NCBI GenBank assembly: GCA_965222505.1 | Contig: OZ244956.1 | Span: 4,030,001-4,094,000 of the forward strand | Direction of reading: 5' to 3' | DNA: 64,000 nt | Source of the DNA: G965222505 sp965222505 | GTDB taxonomy: Bacteria > Bacteroidota > Rhodothermia > Rhodothermales > DATKEJ01 | In this document: piece by piece, positions 8,996-18,695 of the stretch | How positions within the stretch are numbered: position 1 is the stretch's first letter | Layout of the letters: the number at the start of each line of letters is the position of its first letter | Program-made: the position numbers and the translations under genes | The notes under the pieces: model-generated | The model's input: the letters and a program-made list of their open reading frames with translations, nothing else | Told to the model about the DNA's origin: nothing | The model's database searches: none

Positions 8996-9799
8996 TCAAT
9001 GGATATCTTTGAAGACGGGTTCAAAATCTCGCAGGGGCCATCCTTTGTGGTGAAGATCAGATCTCCCTCGTTCGAGTGCCAGTTCGTAGGCGACCCTGTC
9101 GCTGCGGTAGTACCGGCGCTGGAAATAGATGCGTTTGTTACCGTGCGAAAGGGAAGTGCGCTCGATAAGGAGTAGGGCTGTGCCTTTGGCCACGTTGAGG
9201 TGTTTGGCGATATCAGAGGTGGCGTTGACGGCTTCAATTCGGTAGAGGCCGGAGGTGACTGGAATCTGATAATACGTTTCCAGGATGTGAAAAATGGTCT
9301 CCTGTTTCAGGTCATATCCTTCGAGCAGTTGGGCATAAAAAGCCGGGAGCCAGGTCTGGTCAAAGGCAATGGGTTTGCCGTTGCCCAGTCTGAGTCTGTC
9401 TAGCCGAATTACGGATACTTCGGGGGCTAATTCCAGGTGGGCGGCGACGTCTGCAGGTGGTTTTTCCGGGGTAAAATGCAGCGTCTCCGATGAGGCTTTC
9501 AGCCCGGCCAGGGTCATGTCCTCTACAAAACTGGTCAGCCGGACCAAGCCCTGCCGGAGTTGTTTGCCAGCCACAAAAGAGCCGAGGCCCTGTTGCCGGT
9601 AAATTAACCCCTCGCTATCCAGCGTTTGTAAGGCACGCCGCACGGTAATGCGGCTTACCCCAAAGCGGGTACATAGCTGGTTTTCCGACGGTAGTTTTTC
9701 ATCGGCGGTAAATATGCCGGCTTCAATTTTCCCCCGCAGCCAATCGCTAAGCTGCTTATGCCGGGCACTGCCGGCTTTTAATGCCGCCTTGGAAGGCAT
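8996..9799 (-). CDS. GntR/HutC-family transcriptional regulator with UTRA domain
   Basis: 267-residue regulator. A winged helix-turn-helix of the GntR type occupies residues 15-75 (ADEKLPSENQLCTRFGVSRI, then TVRRALQTLDSEGLIYRQQG), and a UTRA ligand-binding domain follows (about 95-245), placing it in the HutC subfamily that senses sugars, amino acids or similar small molecules. It is divergent from the alpha-amylase gene, with an operator-like palindrome in the gap (9884-9906), and it also precedes the molybdo-enzyme operon on the same strand. Either could be its target; a sugar effector with the amylase is the more usual pairing. Its ligand is unknown. Confidence 0.9.
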   Translation of the reverse strand: MPSKAALKAGSARHKQLSDWLRGKIEAGIFTADEKLPSENQLCTRFGVSRITVRRALQTLDSEGLIYRQQGLGSFVAGKQLRQGLVRLTSFVEDMTLAGLKASSETLHFTPEKPPADVAAHLELAPEVSVIRLDRLRLGNGKPIAFDQTWLPAFYAQLLEGYDLKQETIFHILETYYQIPVTSGLYRIEAVNATSDIAKHLNVAKGTALLLIERTSLSHGNKRIYFQRRYYRSDRVAYELALERGRSDLHHKGWPLRDFEPVFKDIH

Positions 9800-9883
9800 A
9801 GATCATACCGTATATTGAAATGGAATTTGAAGGGAGGATACGGTGGCCTGATAAAAGTTACAATGCTTGCCCTTACAATTAAG

Positions 9884-9906
9884 TCATGTTATGACAGGTA
9901 ACATGA
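9884..9906. promoter_or_regulatory. Operator-like palindrome between gntR and amylase genes
   Basis: Perfect inverted repeat TCATGTTA, seven bases, TAACATGA. It lies 85 bp upstream of the GntR start. It is a candidate binding site for that regulator or another dimeric repressor. It does not match the usual GTNTANAC core of GntR sites, so the assignment is open. Confidence 0.4.
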
Positions 9907-9986
9907 TGATCAAGAGTCAATGGTTAACGGGAGCCTATAACGAGCCGAAGGCGACAAACCGACAGGTTCACGTCAGTAAACGTAGT

Positions 9987-10144
9987 AACTCAAGTTGTGC
10001 CATTCCCGCATGTAGAAGCATAAACGTGTTGCGTCCGCCGATGCCCGGCGGTGCGTGAATCGGGATGAAATCACGCACCGCCGGGCACCGGCGGACGCAA
10101 TACGGCCCGATTTGAAAACCAACGAATAGCACACAACTTGAGTT
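9987..10144. repeat. Inverted repeat enclosing a long hairpin (possible MITE-like element)
   Basis: Outer arms AACTCAAGTTGTG (9987-9999) and its exact complement (10132-10144) enclose about 132 bp, in the middle of which sits a 30-bp-arm hairpin (10029-10100). No open frame lies inside. The nested layout resembles a small non-autonomous element, but no target duplication was recognised. Confidence 0.5.
10029..10100. repeat. Very stable GC-rich hairpin, 29 of 30 bp paired
   Basis: Arms 10029-10058 and 10071-10100 pair at 29 of 30 positions around the 12-base loop ATCGGGATGAAA, which is almost the same loop as at 7236-7247. The arm ends share GTGCGTGA. There is no T-run, so it is not a standard terminator. 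Confidence 0.85.
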
Positions 10145-10151
10145 AGTAATT

Positions 10152-10179
10152 AACAATCGGCCATTGACCATTGACCATT
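10152..10179. repeat. Heptamer array (AACAATC, GGCCATT, GACCATT x2)
   Basis: Four 7-base words in phase, 55 bp upstream of the chosen amylase start. Its wording is close to the array at 63597-63627 some 53 kb away (shared CAATCGGCCATTGAC). Confidence 0.6.
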
Positions 10180-10234
10180 TTTGCCGTTTTTTAAGCCAAC
10201 GCTCACCTCAAACCCCAATTCGATCCTTAACTCC

Positions 10235-12079
10235 GTGCGCCTTCTCTTCCTCATTCTGTCCCTCCTCGTTTCCTCTTCGGTATTCGCCCAGTCGCCTGTG
10301 ATACACAAAGTTGAGCCACCGAACTGGTGGATCGGCATGCAGTGGAATGAGGTACAGCTTATGGTCTACGGGAAAGACCTGAATGGCATTACGGCTTCAT
10401 TCTCCGATCCACGTCTCCAAATTCGGGCGGTTCACTCCTTGCCGAATCCGACCTATGCCTTTATCGATATTGAGGTCCCGGCTTCGCTACCGCCGGGCAC
10501 CTACACGCTGACCCTCACCAAAGGAAATGCGACCACCACGGTGGACTACCCCATTTTACAGCGTGAATCCACAGCAGGGCGGCATCAGGGGTTTGGCACG
10601 GAGGACGCCGTGTACCTGCTTACGCCAGATCGTTTTGCCGATGGCAATCCGGCCAACAACCGCGTCGAAGGGATCCTGGACGAGTTCGACCGTACCAAAG
10701 ACAACATGCGGCACGGAGGGGACTTGCAAGGCATCATTGACCGGCTCGATTACCTGCAAGACCTCGGCATCACGGCCATCTGGCCCATGCCCATTCTGGA
10801 GAACAACATCCAACGCAGCTATCACGGCTATCAGGCCACCGACCTGTACCGCATCGACCCCCGCTACGGTACCAATGCCGATTTCAAACAGTTGGTAGAG
10901 GAAGCCCACGCCCACGGCATTAAGTTTATCTTTGATCACGTTGCCAACCACATCGGTGTTACCCATCCCTGGATCGACAACCTGCCTACACCTACCTGGG
11001 TCAACGGCTCCAAAACGGATCACCTGCGGCAGAAGCACTACAAAATGTCCATCACCGATCCCTACGCTGATCCCAATGCGGAGACCCTGCTCAAGTCGTT
11101 CTGGTTTGTCGATAACATGCCGGACCTCAACCAGCGTGATCCTTACTTGGCCACCTACCTCATCCAGAACAGCCTGTGGTGGATTGAATACACCGGTATG
11201 GATGGCATCCGCGAGGATACCTATCCCTACCCGGACCAGCAATTCCTGGCCGATTGGGCCAAAGCCATCCTGGCCGAGTATCCCGACTTTAACATCGTCG
11301 GGGAGATATGGGAAGACAAGCCGGCTTATCTGGCGATGTTTCAAAAAGAGAGCAAACTTCCGCGCAACTTCGAGACCAATTTGCCCTGCGTGATGGACTT
11401 CGCGCTGAGCGAAGCCTGGCGCGCCTATCTGGCAGGCACCGGCAACCTCTACGGTGTCTACCGCATTCTCGCGCAAGATTTCGTCTACACCGATCCGAAT
11501 AACCTGCTCACGTTTTTCGATAACCACGACATGACCCGTGGCATCTACGTCGCAAACGGGGAGACCCGCAAGGTTAAGCAGGTCATGGCGATGCTGCTGA
11601 CCACGCGGGGCATCCCGCAACTCATGTATGGCACCGAAATCAACATGATGGGCGGGGCCTCCCACGTCGAACTCCGTGCCGATTTCCCCGGCGGCTTCCC
11701 CGGCGATGAACGGGATGCCTTCACCGAAGCCGGGCGCACCAACGAAGAAAACGAGGTATTCAATTACCTGCGCACCCTGCTCCAGCTTCGTAAAGCCCAC
11801 AAGGCCCTCACCCGAGGTTCCCTCATGCACTACCAGCCTACGCCGTGGCGCGAGGACATCTATACCTACGTCCGCACCCACGGAGACGAACAAATTTTGG
11901 TCGTTGTCAATGGCAAAGATCAGAAGCAGCAAGCCGATCTCAGCGACCTCGCTCACTGGCTCCCGGCCACCGCCACCCTGACCAACCTGATTACGAACCA
12001 ATCTCATGTGCTGAGTGCAGATTACAAGCTGGACATCGAGCCGTGGGATGCGTTGGTATTGTTGATTGATGGGTGGTGA
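10235..12079 (+). CDS. Exported GH13 alpha-amylase family enzyme (neopullulanase/cyclomaltodextrinase-like)
   Basis: About 614 residues. A signal peptide begins at the GTG at 10235 (RLLFLILSLLVSSSVFAQ), which I prefer to a TTG at 10181 lying within the upstream repeat region. An Ig-like N-terminal domain (residues 20-110) of the type seen in SusA-like and cyclomaltodextrinase enzymes precedes the TIM barrel. GH13 regions are clear: FDHVANH (region I), GIREDTY with nucleophile Asp328, IVGEIWED with acid/base Glu357, and FFDNHD with Asp432. It should hydrolyse alpha-1,4-linked glucans outside the inner membrane. The divergent GntR/UTRA gene may control it. Confidence 0.93.
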   Translation: MRLLFLILSLLVSSSVFAQSPVIHKVEPPNWWIGMQWNEVQLMVYGKDLNGITASFSDPRLQIRAVHSLPNPTYAFIDIEVPASLPPGTYTLTLTKGNATTTVDYPILQRESTAGRHQGFGTEDAVYLLTPDRFADGNPANNRVEGILDEFDRTKDNMRHGGDLQGIIDRLDYLQDLGITAIWPMPILENNIQRSYHGYQATDLYRIDPRYGTNADFKQLVEEAHAHGIKFIFDHVANHIGVTHPWIDNLPTPTWVNGSKTDHLRQKHYKMSITDPYADPNAETLLKSFWFVDNMPDLNQRDPYLATYLIQNSLWWIEYTGMDGIREDTYPYPDQQFLADWAKAILAEYPDFNIVGEIWEDKPAYLAMFQKESKLPRNFETNLPCVMDFALSEAWRAYLAGTGNLYGVYRILAQDFVYTDPNNLLTFFDNHDMTRGIYVANGETRKVKQVMAMLLTTRGIPQLMYGTEINMMGGASHVELRADFPGGFPGDERDAFTEAGRTNEENEVFNYLRTLLQLRKAHKALTRGSLMHYQPTPWREDIYTYVRTHGDEQILVVVNGKDQKQQADLSDLAHWLPATATLTNLITNQSHVLSADYKLDIEPWDALVLLIDGW

Positions 12080-12193
12080 TTTGTAATTTCTTATTCAAGA
12101 AGTTTGTAGGGGTCGCTTCAGCGATCATAGCGTACTACAGTGCGCACGACTAACTAAAGTTGCTTCGAGCGTCACTATAAAATCCATATTTGT

Positions 12194-14242
12194 ATGGCTA
12201 TGCTTCGATCCTTCCTGATGTACTCATTGGTGTTACTGACCGTTACGACGGTTTCGGCACAGAAAACGGCATCTGCATCCTTTGTTTTTGAACCGGCTGT
12301 CGTTGAAATGTCGGTTGGGGATACGGCAACGGTACAGATTCGGTTTGTGGACGCCACTGATGCCCTGGTGGCCGAGCCTTTTTTGATGTTTGCCCGAGGA
12401 CAACGGGCCGTTGAAATTCTGAACCGAAGTTCAAACCCAGACGGCACCGCCACTACCCGTATTGTGGCACATCGGCCAGGCGAATATACCCTCACGGCCC
12501 GCAGCCTTGGTGGGCCTGAGACGCGCATCTCAGGCCGCCTGCCCATTAACGTGTCCTTTCCACCGTTACAAGCCATTCGGTTTATCCAACCGCCGACAAC
12601 GGTCTATACCGGCACTGCCACGCCGTTGATTGCCGAGGTTGTAGATGCAGCCGGCCTGGTACGCGATGAAGTAACCTTGCATCTGTCGTCTGACCATCCA
12701 GACCGCGCAGCGCTGGACGCCTACCACACCCTGACCGCATTGATGCCAGGCGAAGTAACCGTAACGGCTCGTGCAGCAGAACTGACGGCTTCCATCACAA
12801 TCTCGGTCATGCCCAATCCCGTGGCCCAAATTCGGTTGCGGGTGGATCAGGATGAAGCCCGAACCGGCGACGTTATTCACTTTAACGCCGAATGCCTCGC
12901 CTCGGATGGTACCTCGGTAACTGAAGTGCCCGTAGCATATGCTGTCCAAGCCCGGCCCGACGATTTTCGGGGCGCACGCGCCTCCGGTCAGGTGATGCCG
13001 GACGGTCGGTTTGTGGCTGATACCCCTGGGTTGTACACCATCATCGCAAGCAGCGGCACGGCTATGGCACGGCACACGGTTCGGATTCATCAGCGGGATG
13101 TTAAACGGGAAGTGACCCTGCTGGGACACGGCCCAGTGCTGGATGTGCATACCTCGGACCTGTGGGTTTGGGAAGGTATGGACGGCCGTGACTATGCGGT
13201 GACCGGTACCTGGAGTGCCCGAGGGGATGCCTTCTTCTGGGATGTGACGGATCCCACGAACATGGTCATTATCGACACCCTGACGGTGGATGCGCGGACC
13301 GTCAATGATGTCAAGGTCTCAGCAGATGGGGCGGTTTGTGTGATCAGTCGGGAAGGGGCCTCCTCCCGCCGGAACGGCATCGTGATTCTGGATTGCACCG
13401 ATCCCTCGCAGGTCTCCATCCTGTCAGAATATGATGAAGGATTAACCGGGGGGGTACATAACGTGTTTATCTACGAAAACCACGTGTATGCCGTGAACAA
13501 TGGCCGCCGCTACGACATCATCAATATCGAAGACCCGCGCAATCCGTACCGGGTGAGCCGGTTTGAGTTGGGTACCCCCGGCCACGCTATTCACGACGTC
13601 TGGGTCAAGGACGGGATTGCGTATTCCTCGAACTGGGGGGACGGGGTGCATATGATTGACATCGGGAGTGCCTCGGAAAGTGGCGCATTGGTCGAATCCG
13701 ATGAGGCCCCTATTCCCGATCTTCGGGCCGGGTTGGTCGGTGGATCGCCGCGCAACCCGATACCCGTCACCAGCTACCAGTACCCCAGTGGCTGGAACCA
13801 TGCGGCTTTTCCGTTTCACAGCACATCGACCGGTAAGTTTTATGTGGTGGCTGGTGATGAGGCTTTTCCCTGGGGTCGGATCAGCGAACAGGCCCCTGAA
13901 AGGGCCGGAGGGTGGCTGCATTTTGTAGATTTCACCGACCTTGAAAATCCAGAGGAAACAGCCCGCTACGAAGTCCCCGAAGCCGGCTCACACAACTACT
14001 GGATCGAAGACGATATTCTGTACGCCGGGTATTACAACGGAGGCCTGAGAATCGTTGACATTTCCGGGGAGTTAATGGGGGATCTCTACCGGCAGGGTCG
14101 GGAAATTGCCCACTTCCTGCCTTCACATCCAGACGCGGTCATCCGGAACGCTCCAATGGTTTGGGGGGTGCAGCCCCATAAAGGTGTGTTGTTCGTCGCC
14201 GACCACTACAGCGGCCTCTGGGCCGTAAAACTGGCCGACTAG
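12194..14242 (+). CDS. Secreted LVIVD-repeat protein with N-terminal Ig-like domains
   Basis: 682 residues with a clear signal peptide (MLRSFLMYSLVLLTVTTVSA; an alternative ATG two codons later would also keep it). Residues 25-300 look like two to three bacterial Ig-like (BIG) beta-sandwich domains. The rest is a propeller-like array containing LVIVD-type strands: GIVILDCTDPSQ, YDIINIEDPRNP, VHMIDIGSASES, LHFVDFTDLENP and LRIVDISGEL. Such proteins are extracytoplasmic and of unknown biochemical role. No T9SS sorting domain is visible. It stands alone after the amylase gene with a 114-bp gap. Confidence 0.85.
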   Translation: MAMLRSFLMYSLVLLTVTTVSAQKTASASFVFEPAVVEMSVGDTATVQIRFVDATDALVAEPFLMFARGQRAVEILNRSSNPDGTATTRIVAHRPGEYTLTARSLGGPETRISGRLPINVSFPPLQAIRFIQPPTTVYTGTATPLIAEVVDAAGLVRDEVTLHLSSDHPDRAALDAYHTLTALMPGEVTVTARAAELTASITISVMPNPVAQIRLRVDQDEARTGDVIHFNAECLASDGTSVTEVPVAYAVQARPDDFRGARASGQVMPDGRFVADTPGLYTIIASSGTAMARHTVRIHQRDVKREVTLLGHGPVLDVHTSDLWVWEGMDGRDYAVTGTWSARGDAFFWDVTDPTNMVIIDTLTVDARTVNDVKVSADGAVCVISREGASSRRNGIVILDCTDPSQVSILSEYDEGLTGGVHNVFIYENHVYAVNNGRRYDIINIEDPRNPYRVSRFELGTPGHAIHDVWVKDGIAYSSNWGDGVHMIDIGSASESGALVESDEAPIPDLRAGLVGGSPRNPIPVTSYQYPSGWNHAAFPFHSTSTGKFYVVAGDEAFPWGRISEQAPERAGGWLHFVDFTDLENPEETARYEVPEAGSHNYWIEDDILYAGYYNGGLRIVDISGELMGDLYRQGREIAHFLPSHPDAVIRNAPMVWGVQPHKGVLFVADHYSGLWAVKLAD

Positions 14243-14916
14243 GCCGTATGGACAATTGGGAACACGAGGGTTTTTGAGCCCATTTTGTGGTTATTCCAAA
14301 CACGCGGCCAGCGCGGTGTGCCCGAGACTGATGCCGCCGTACCCATATCTGCGCTATTTCTGAACAGATTCGGAATCTGTTCAATTCAATCTTTGCGCAA
14401 GGCACCAGGAAGAAAGCCTTGTGTAGCATCTCTACGGTATGATACATCAGGGCAAAGAAAAACCCAGCGTAATAAAAAACTTCAGATTGGATGGCACAAA
14501 GATCAAATGGATTACGCATGTAGCAGCAGGAGAAGTTATTCAGGACTTCTGCAATACAAATAATATTCACTGATGTTACGTCGCTGGTCGTTCCTCTTGT
14601 GCATTTCGACAAGGGGGCCAAGACGGCGTAACATGACTTATTCAGTTCTTTGAAATAAGTGTGCAAGCTTTCCGATACAATCCTCCGCAAGAGCGCAACG
14701 AAGCGTTAGGTGCGTGCTGGCGATCCCCTGCTTGCGCAGAGGCAGGCTGTTGTAAGGTCGGGATCGGAGGTGCCATGGACGAGGGACGACGGACCAACGG
14801 GGCATTGGTTCAAGTTTGCACAGACATTTCAGAGAACGATTATAACTGCTTCGAATAACTGTAGGACCGAAACTGGAAATCATCGCCGGTATTTGAAAAA
14901 ATGACTGCATTATTAT
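14243..14916. other. Intergenic stretch without a recognisable gene
   Basis: 674 bases with short frames on both strands, none with a domain, signal peptide or credible start. The only distinct feature is a perfect palindrome at 14362-14382. The stretch could hold a decayed gene or a regulatory leader for the kinase gene. Confidence 0.5.
14362..14382. promoter_or_regulatory. Perfect 10-bp palindrome, operator-like
   Basis: GAACAGATTC, one base, then its exact reverse complement. The short spacing suits a dimeric DNA-binding protein better than an RNA terminator; no T-run follows. Confidence 0.4.
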
Positions 14917-17778
14917 ATGTTTAGGGATCCTGTCTATACCAATATGAGCACGAATACTGTTGCCAAAGCAGTACACCCTGTTTCATCAGACCCACCACCA
15001 ATGATTGATCCGCAATGGGAACGCGTAAAGGCCATTTTATCCGAGGCCTTGGATCTTGATCCTGCTGAACGTGCGGCGTATGTAGATGCAGCTGTTGGAG
15101 ATGACGAAGCGCTACGGCAGGAGGTTGAGGTATTGCTCAACATCGAATTGTCGGGACTTAATTTTCTGGAGGTACCTGTTCAGGAGTTGATCGGTGGAAT
15201 ACCTGCCGAGGTTATGCCAGAGACCATTGGCTCCTATCGCATTAAGGAATGCATCGGAAGAGGAGGGATGGGGGCCGTGTATCTTGCCGAGCGCGTTGAC
15301 GGAGACTTTCAACAGCGTGTTGCCGTCAAGCTGGTTCATTCAGCGGTCTACGATACACAGCACCGGCTTCGTTTTCAGGCAGAACGTCAGATCCTCGCAC
15401 AACTGAATCATCCCAATATTGCCCGATTGTACGATGGAGGGGTCACCAAACCAACAGGCATAGCCGATCACAGGTTGCCGTACCTGGTGATGGAGTATGT
15501 GGATGGCATATCGATTGATCAATACTGCGACGAAAATAAGCTCAGTGTGGATGATCGGCTACAGTTGTTTCAACAAGTATGTGAGGCGGTGGGGCATGCA
15601 CATCGAAGCCTGATTGTCCACAGGGACCTCAAACCGAGTAATATTCTGGTAACGGAGGATCAAGAGGGAGGATCTGGGCCTGTAGTCAAGTTACTCGACT
15701 TTGGAATCGCAAAACTCCTTAAGCCAGATACCGATTTGCCGACCCTTACGGAATCGGGCGCCCGCGTAATGACGCCCGAATATGCTGCGCCGGAGCAGGT
15801 TCGGGGAGAGCCGATCACCACGGTAACAGATATCTATGCGCTTGGTGTTCTTCTATACCGGCTGTTGACTGGACACAAACCGTATGCCTTAAAAGGAAAG
15901 TTACTGCATGAAATAGAGCAGGTTATTTGTGATGTGTCGCCACGAAGACCCAGTACGGCGATTATGCAAGTGGAGGGTGAGATCACCCCAGATACCATTA
16001 GTGCAGCGCGTGGTGCCAATGTGCAGCGTCTGAAACGGCAGTTACGGGGAGATCTGGATAATATTGTACTAAAAGCATTACGCAAAGAGCCGTCGTTACG
16101 TTATTGGTCAGCAGAAGCATTCGCAGAAGATATTGATCGGTTCCTGACAAACAAGCCGGTAGAAGCACGCACGCCAACAATGCGATACCGGGTTAAAAAG
16201 TTTGTTTTACGGCATCAGGTTGGGGTAGGGCTTTCAGTGCTCATTATGCTCATGTCGGCGGTAGGGGCCTGGGCATTTTATCAGCAGGCGAAACGCATTG
16301 TCGATGAGCGGGACCGAGCAGGTCGTGTGTTAGACTATGTAATAGGATTGTTTGATGTGATCGATCCTGATGAAGGTGCAGATGGCCAGTTAGCAAAAGC
16401 CGCAAATGAGATTGTAGATGCCGGTGTGCGCCAGGCGAACATCGGCCTGAAAGATCGGCCGGACGAACAGGCCGATCTGCTAAGTGTTATGGGAGATCTC
16501 TATATTAAATTGGGTGCTTTCAAAAAAGCAGTCAATACCCACCAGAACGTTGTCGCAATACGCACAGCACAGTTGCCGGAGGCCAAGGAAAAGTATTTAC
16601 AAGGCCTACACCGATTAGCGGTAAGTTATCTAGAAAATAATGACTTCGGATCAGCCGATTCGCTTTTCTTAATTGTACGAGAAGAGGTATTAAACCACTA
16701 CGGAAATGAAAGCGTCGAATTTGCCGCAGTGCTAACGAACTATGGAGACTTGCTCCAGCAGCAAAGTAAACTCGATGAGGCAGAAGTCGTTCTGGGTAAA
16801 GCCATTGCCATTCAGGAGAAAAAATCAGATATTGAAGCTTTGCTAAAGAGTAAAATGGAAATGGCACAAGTTCTTTATGCACTTTACAAAAATGATGAGG
16901 CTGAAAAAATATTGAATAGCATAAGCCTCGAATATGAAAGGTTGGGCAAGGAAAAAACAATTGATAAGGCTTTTGTTTTGTCATTGTTCGCAAAGATTCT
17001 TGAACAAAGAAAACAATATAAGTATGCCGATTCTATGCAAGTAATAGCTATGGAAATGAGAGCAACTATACTTGGAGATGCCCATCCTTCTATAGCAACA
17101 ATCCTTACAAATCGCGCTAGGCTATACCATAAATTGAAAAACTATTCTAAAGCGGAGGAGTTGACCAAGATGGCACTTAGTATTGATGAGAGAGGAATTG
17201 GAAAAGATGACCCAAGATATGGTATCACGCTCGGTAATTTAGGCGCGATACAAAAACAACTCGGAAAATTGGATTCTGCTGAGTTCAATTATAGAGAGTC
17301 AATTAGAATCCTCGAAAAAGGATATGGAAAGAACCATCCTGCACTTGCTACAAGGCTTAAAACATTAGCAATGTTGTTACGAGAAAAAGGAAAGCCTGAA
17401 CAGGCTCTTGTTCATGCTATTCAAGCAGAAAAGATATTCAATTCAAGAGTTCCAATAGCAAATCAAATACGAGGAAATATATATATTACCTTAGGGAAAA
17501 TATATATTGATCTTAAGAGATATGTTAAAGCTGAAGATGCATTCAGAACCTGTTTGGCGTATAGAATGAAAAACTATAGATCAAGTCATTATCTTGTTGG
17601 GTCAGCAAAAAGCTTTATAGGACAAGCTTTAATGCATCAAAATAATCTTATTGAATCAGAGAAGTATTTGAAAGAAGGGTTAGAGATTATGGTTAAGGAG
17701 AGAAAAGAAAACAAGAATATTATTGAAGCAAGGCAACATTTGATTCGTGTCCAGTACTTACTGCAAAGGCAATCTTAA
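14917..17778 (+). CDS. Membrane Ser/Thr protein kinase with C-terminal TPR repeats
   Basis: Up to 953 residues; ATGs at 14944 and 15001 are alternative starts, and 15001 (MIDPQWERVKAILSEALD) matches the N-terminus typical of this family. The Hanks-type kinase domain covers about residues 106-410: glycine loop GRGGMGAVYLAE (from 114), HRDLKPSN with catalytic Asp237, DFG Asp261, and the APE-like EYAAPEQVRG. One transmembrane helix lies at about 433-455, followed by an extracytoplasmic or scaffold region of about ten TPR units (for example LGNLGAIQKQLGKLDSAEFN). Base composition falls sharply from about 16.7 kb, so the TPR part is AT-rich compared with the kinase part. Its substrates are unknown. 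Confidence 0.92.
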   Translation: MFRDPVYTNMSTNTVAKAVHPVSSDPPPMIDPQWERVKAILSEALDLDPAERAAYVDAAVGDDEALRQEVEVLLNIELSGLNFLEVPVQELIGGIPAEVMPETIGSYRIKECIGRGGMGAVYLAERVDGDFQQRVAVKLVHSAVYDTQHRLRFQAERQILAQLNHPNIARLYDGGVTKPTGIADHRLPYLVMEYVDGISIDQYCDENKLSVDDRLQLFQQVCEAVGHAHRSLIVHRDLKPSNILVTEDQEGGSGPVVKLLDFGIAKLLKPDTDLPTLTESGARVMTPEYAAPEQVRGEPITTVTDIYALGVLLYRLLTGHKPYALKGKLLHEIEQVICDVSPRRPSTAIMQVEGEITPDTISAARGANVQRLKRQLRGDLDNIVLKALRKEPSLRYWSAEAFAEDIDRFLTNKPVEARTPTMRYRVKKFVLRHQVGVGLSVLIMLMSAVGAWAFYQQAKRIVDERDRAGRVLDYVIGLFDVIDPDEGADGQLAKAANEIVDAGVRQANIGLKDRPDEQADLLSVMGDLYIKLGAFKKAVNTHQNVVAIRTAQLPEAKEKYLQGLHRLAVSYLENNDFGSADSLFLIVREEVLNHYGNESVEFAAVLTNYGDLLQQQSKLDEAEVVLGKAIAIQEKKSDIEALLKSKMEMAQVLYALYKNDEAEKILNSISLEYERLGKEKTIDKAFVLSLFAKILEQRKQYKYADSMQVIAMEMRATILGDAHPSIATILTNRARLYHKLKNYSKAEELTKMALSIDERGIGKDDPRYGITLGNLGAIQKQLGKLDSAEFNYRESIRILEKGYGKNHPALATRLKTLAMLLREKGKPEQALVHAIQAEKIFNSRVPIANQIRGNIYITLGKIYIDLKRYVKAEDAFRTCLAYRMKNYRSSHYLVGSAKSFIGQALMHQNNLIESEKYLKEGLEIMVKERKENKNIIEARQHLIRVQYLLQRQS

Positions 17779-17791
17779 AGGAGAGTTACCA

Positions 17792-18571
17792 ATGAAAAAC
17801 GTATATAGTAAATTCTCCCACGCTTACGCACGGGTATCTTCCTTATTTCAAGCGGGGCTTGTCCAGCGCCTAAAGACTGCTGGATTTTGCTCTCACCCCA
17901 TGCACTCACGCACGAGGATCTCTCGCTATTTTAGAATTATAATTATAATACAGTTTGGATTTAGTGGCAAATTATTGTACGCGCAACCAGAGAGTTGCGG
18001 GGATGATAGTAGGGTGGAAATTGGTGAGTGTGACGAACTAGGAGATGGGGAGGCCTTTGTAATATCTGGGACAAGATACTATGAAAACACTAATCCTATT
18101 TTTACTTCAATTGAGAGGCTTGTGATAGTAACTAAGTCAGGTGATTTATCGGCTGTCTCTAGTACAAGTGTGACTTTTAAGATTGGTTTTAGTGTAGAGA
18201 GGGGAGGCAAGCTACAGGCAAGTATTTCTGATAATCTTGGGGAGGGATATGGGAAGTTGAATGTTCATAAAAATACTAGTGATAGCTTTCCTGAGGAGAA
18301 CAGTATTGAACTATATCCAAATCCATTTTCAGATAAAATAATAATCTCAATTAATTTGGTTCGACAAGAAGTGATAAAAATAGAAATATTTGATATATTG
18401 GGTCGTCAAGTAAAGGCGCTTGCAAGCAATTATGGAGGAATAAATAAGAAAATAGTGACTTGGAATGGGCTAAACGATGAAAATATTCAAGTTACTAATG
18501 GAGTCTATTTTGTCCATTTTACTATTGGTAACTATGTTGTTACTAGGAAAATAGTATATAATCCCAATTAG
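17792..18571 (+). CDS. Secreted T9SS type A sorting-domain protein
   Basis: 259 residues from the ATG at 17792, which follows a good Shine-Dalgarno (AAAGGAG, 7 bases away). An ATG at 17900 would give a more compact signal peptide (the hydrophobic run RIIIIIQFGFSGKLLYA). The middle contains the coat-hanger-like strand GDLSAVSSTSVTFKIGFSVE that often precedes the sorting signal. The last 85 residues are a type IX secretion C-terminal domain: YPNPFSDK, IEIFDILGRQV, VTWNGLND, GVYFVHF. The protein should reach the cell surface; the short mature region gives no function. It is strongly AT-rich and follows the kinase gene by 13 bp. Confidence 0.82.
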   Translation: MKNVYSKFSHAYARVSSLFQAGLVQRLKTAGFCSHPMHSRTRISRYFRIIIIIQFGFSGKLLYAQPESCGDDSRVEIGECDELGDGEAFVISGTRYYENTNPIFTSIERLVIVTKSGDLSAVSSTSVTFKIGFSVERGGKLQASISDNLGEGYGKLNVHKNTSDSFPEENSIELYPNPFSDKIIISINLVRQEVIKIEIFDILGRQVKALASNYGGINKKIVTWNGLNDENIQVTNGVYFVHFTIGNYVVTRKIVYNPN

Positions 18572-18695
18572 TATTGATGCAGTGTGCAAAGTGAAAAAAG
18601 GTAATAGTGAGTAAGTATGGCGCAGGTGTAGGGATTTTTGCGCAAGTATATTGTCATGCTGCTATACAATTAATCACCACAAAACAAAAACCGTC

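Larger units (their letters stand above)
9800..10234. other. Divergent intergenic region with nested inverted repeats
   Basis: 435 bases between the GntR and amylase genes with no coding frame I can support. It holds an operator-like palindrome (9884-9906), an outer inverted repeat (9987-9999 with 10132-10144), a strong hairpin inside it (10029-10100) and a heptamer array (10152-10179). The open frame upstream of the amylase signal peptide is not credible as coding. Confidence 0.6.

Noticed and set aside
10556..12007. Minus-strand open frame opposite the alpha-amylase
   Set aside because: Antisense shadow; all GH13 motifs lie on the plus strand.
14285..14563. Short plus-strand frame of about 92 residues
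   Set aside because: No homology pattern, odd composition and no ribosome binding site.
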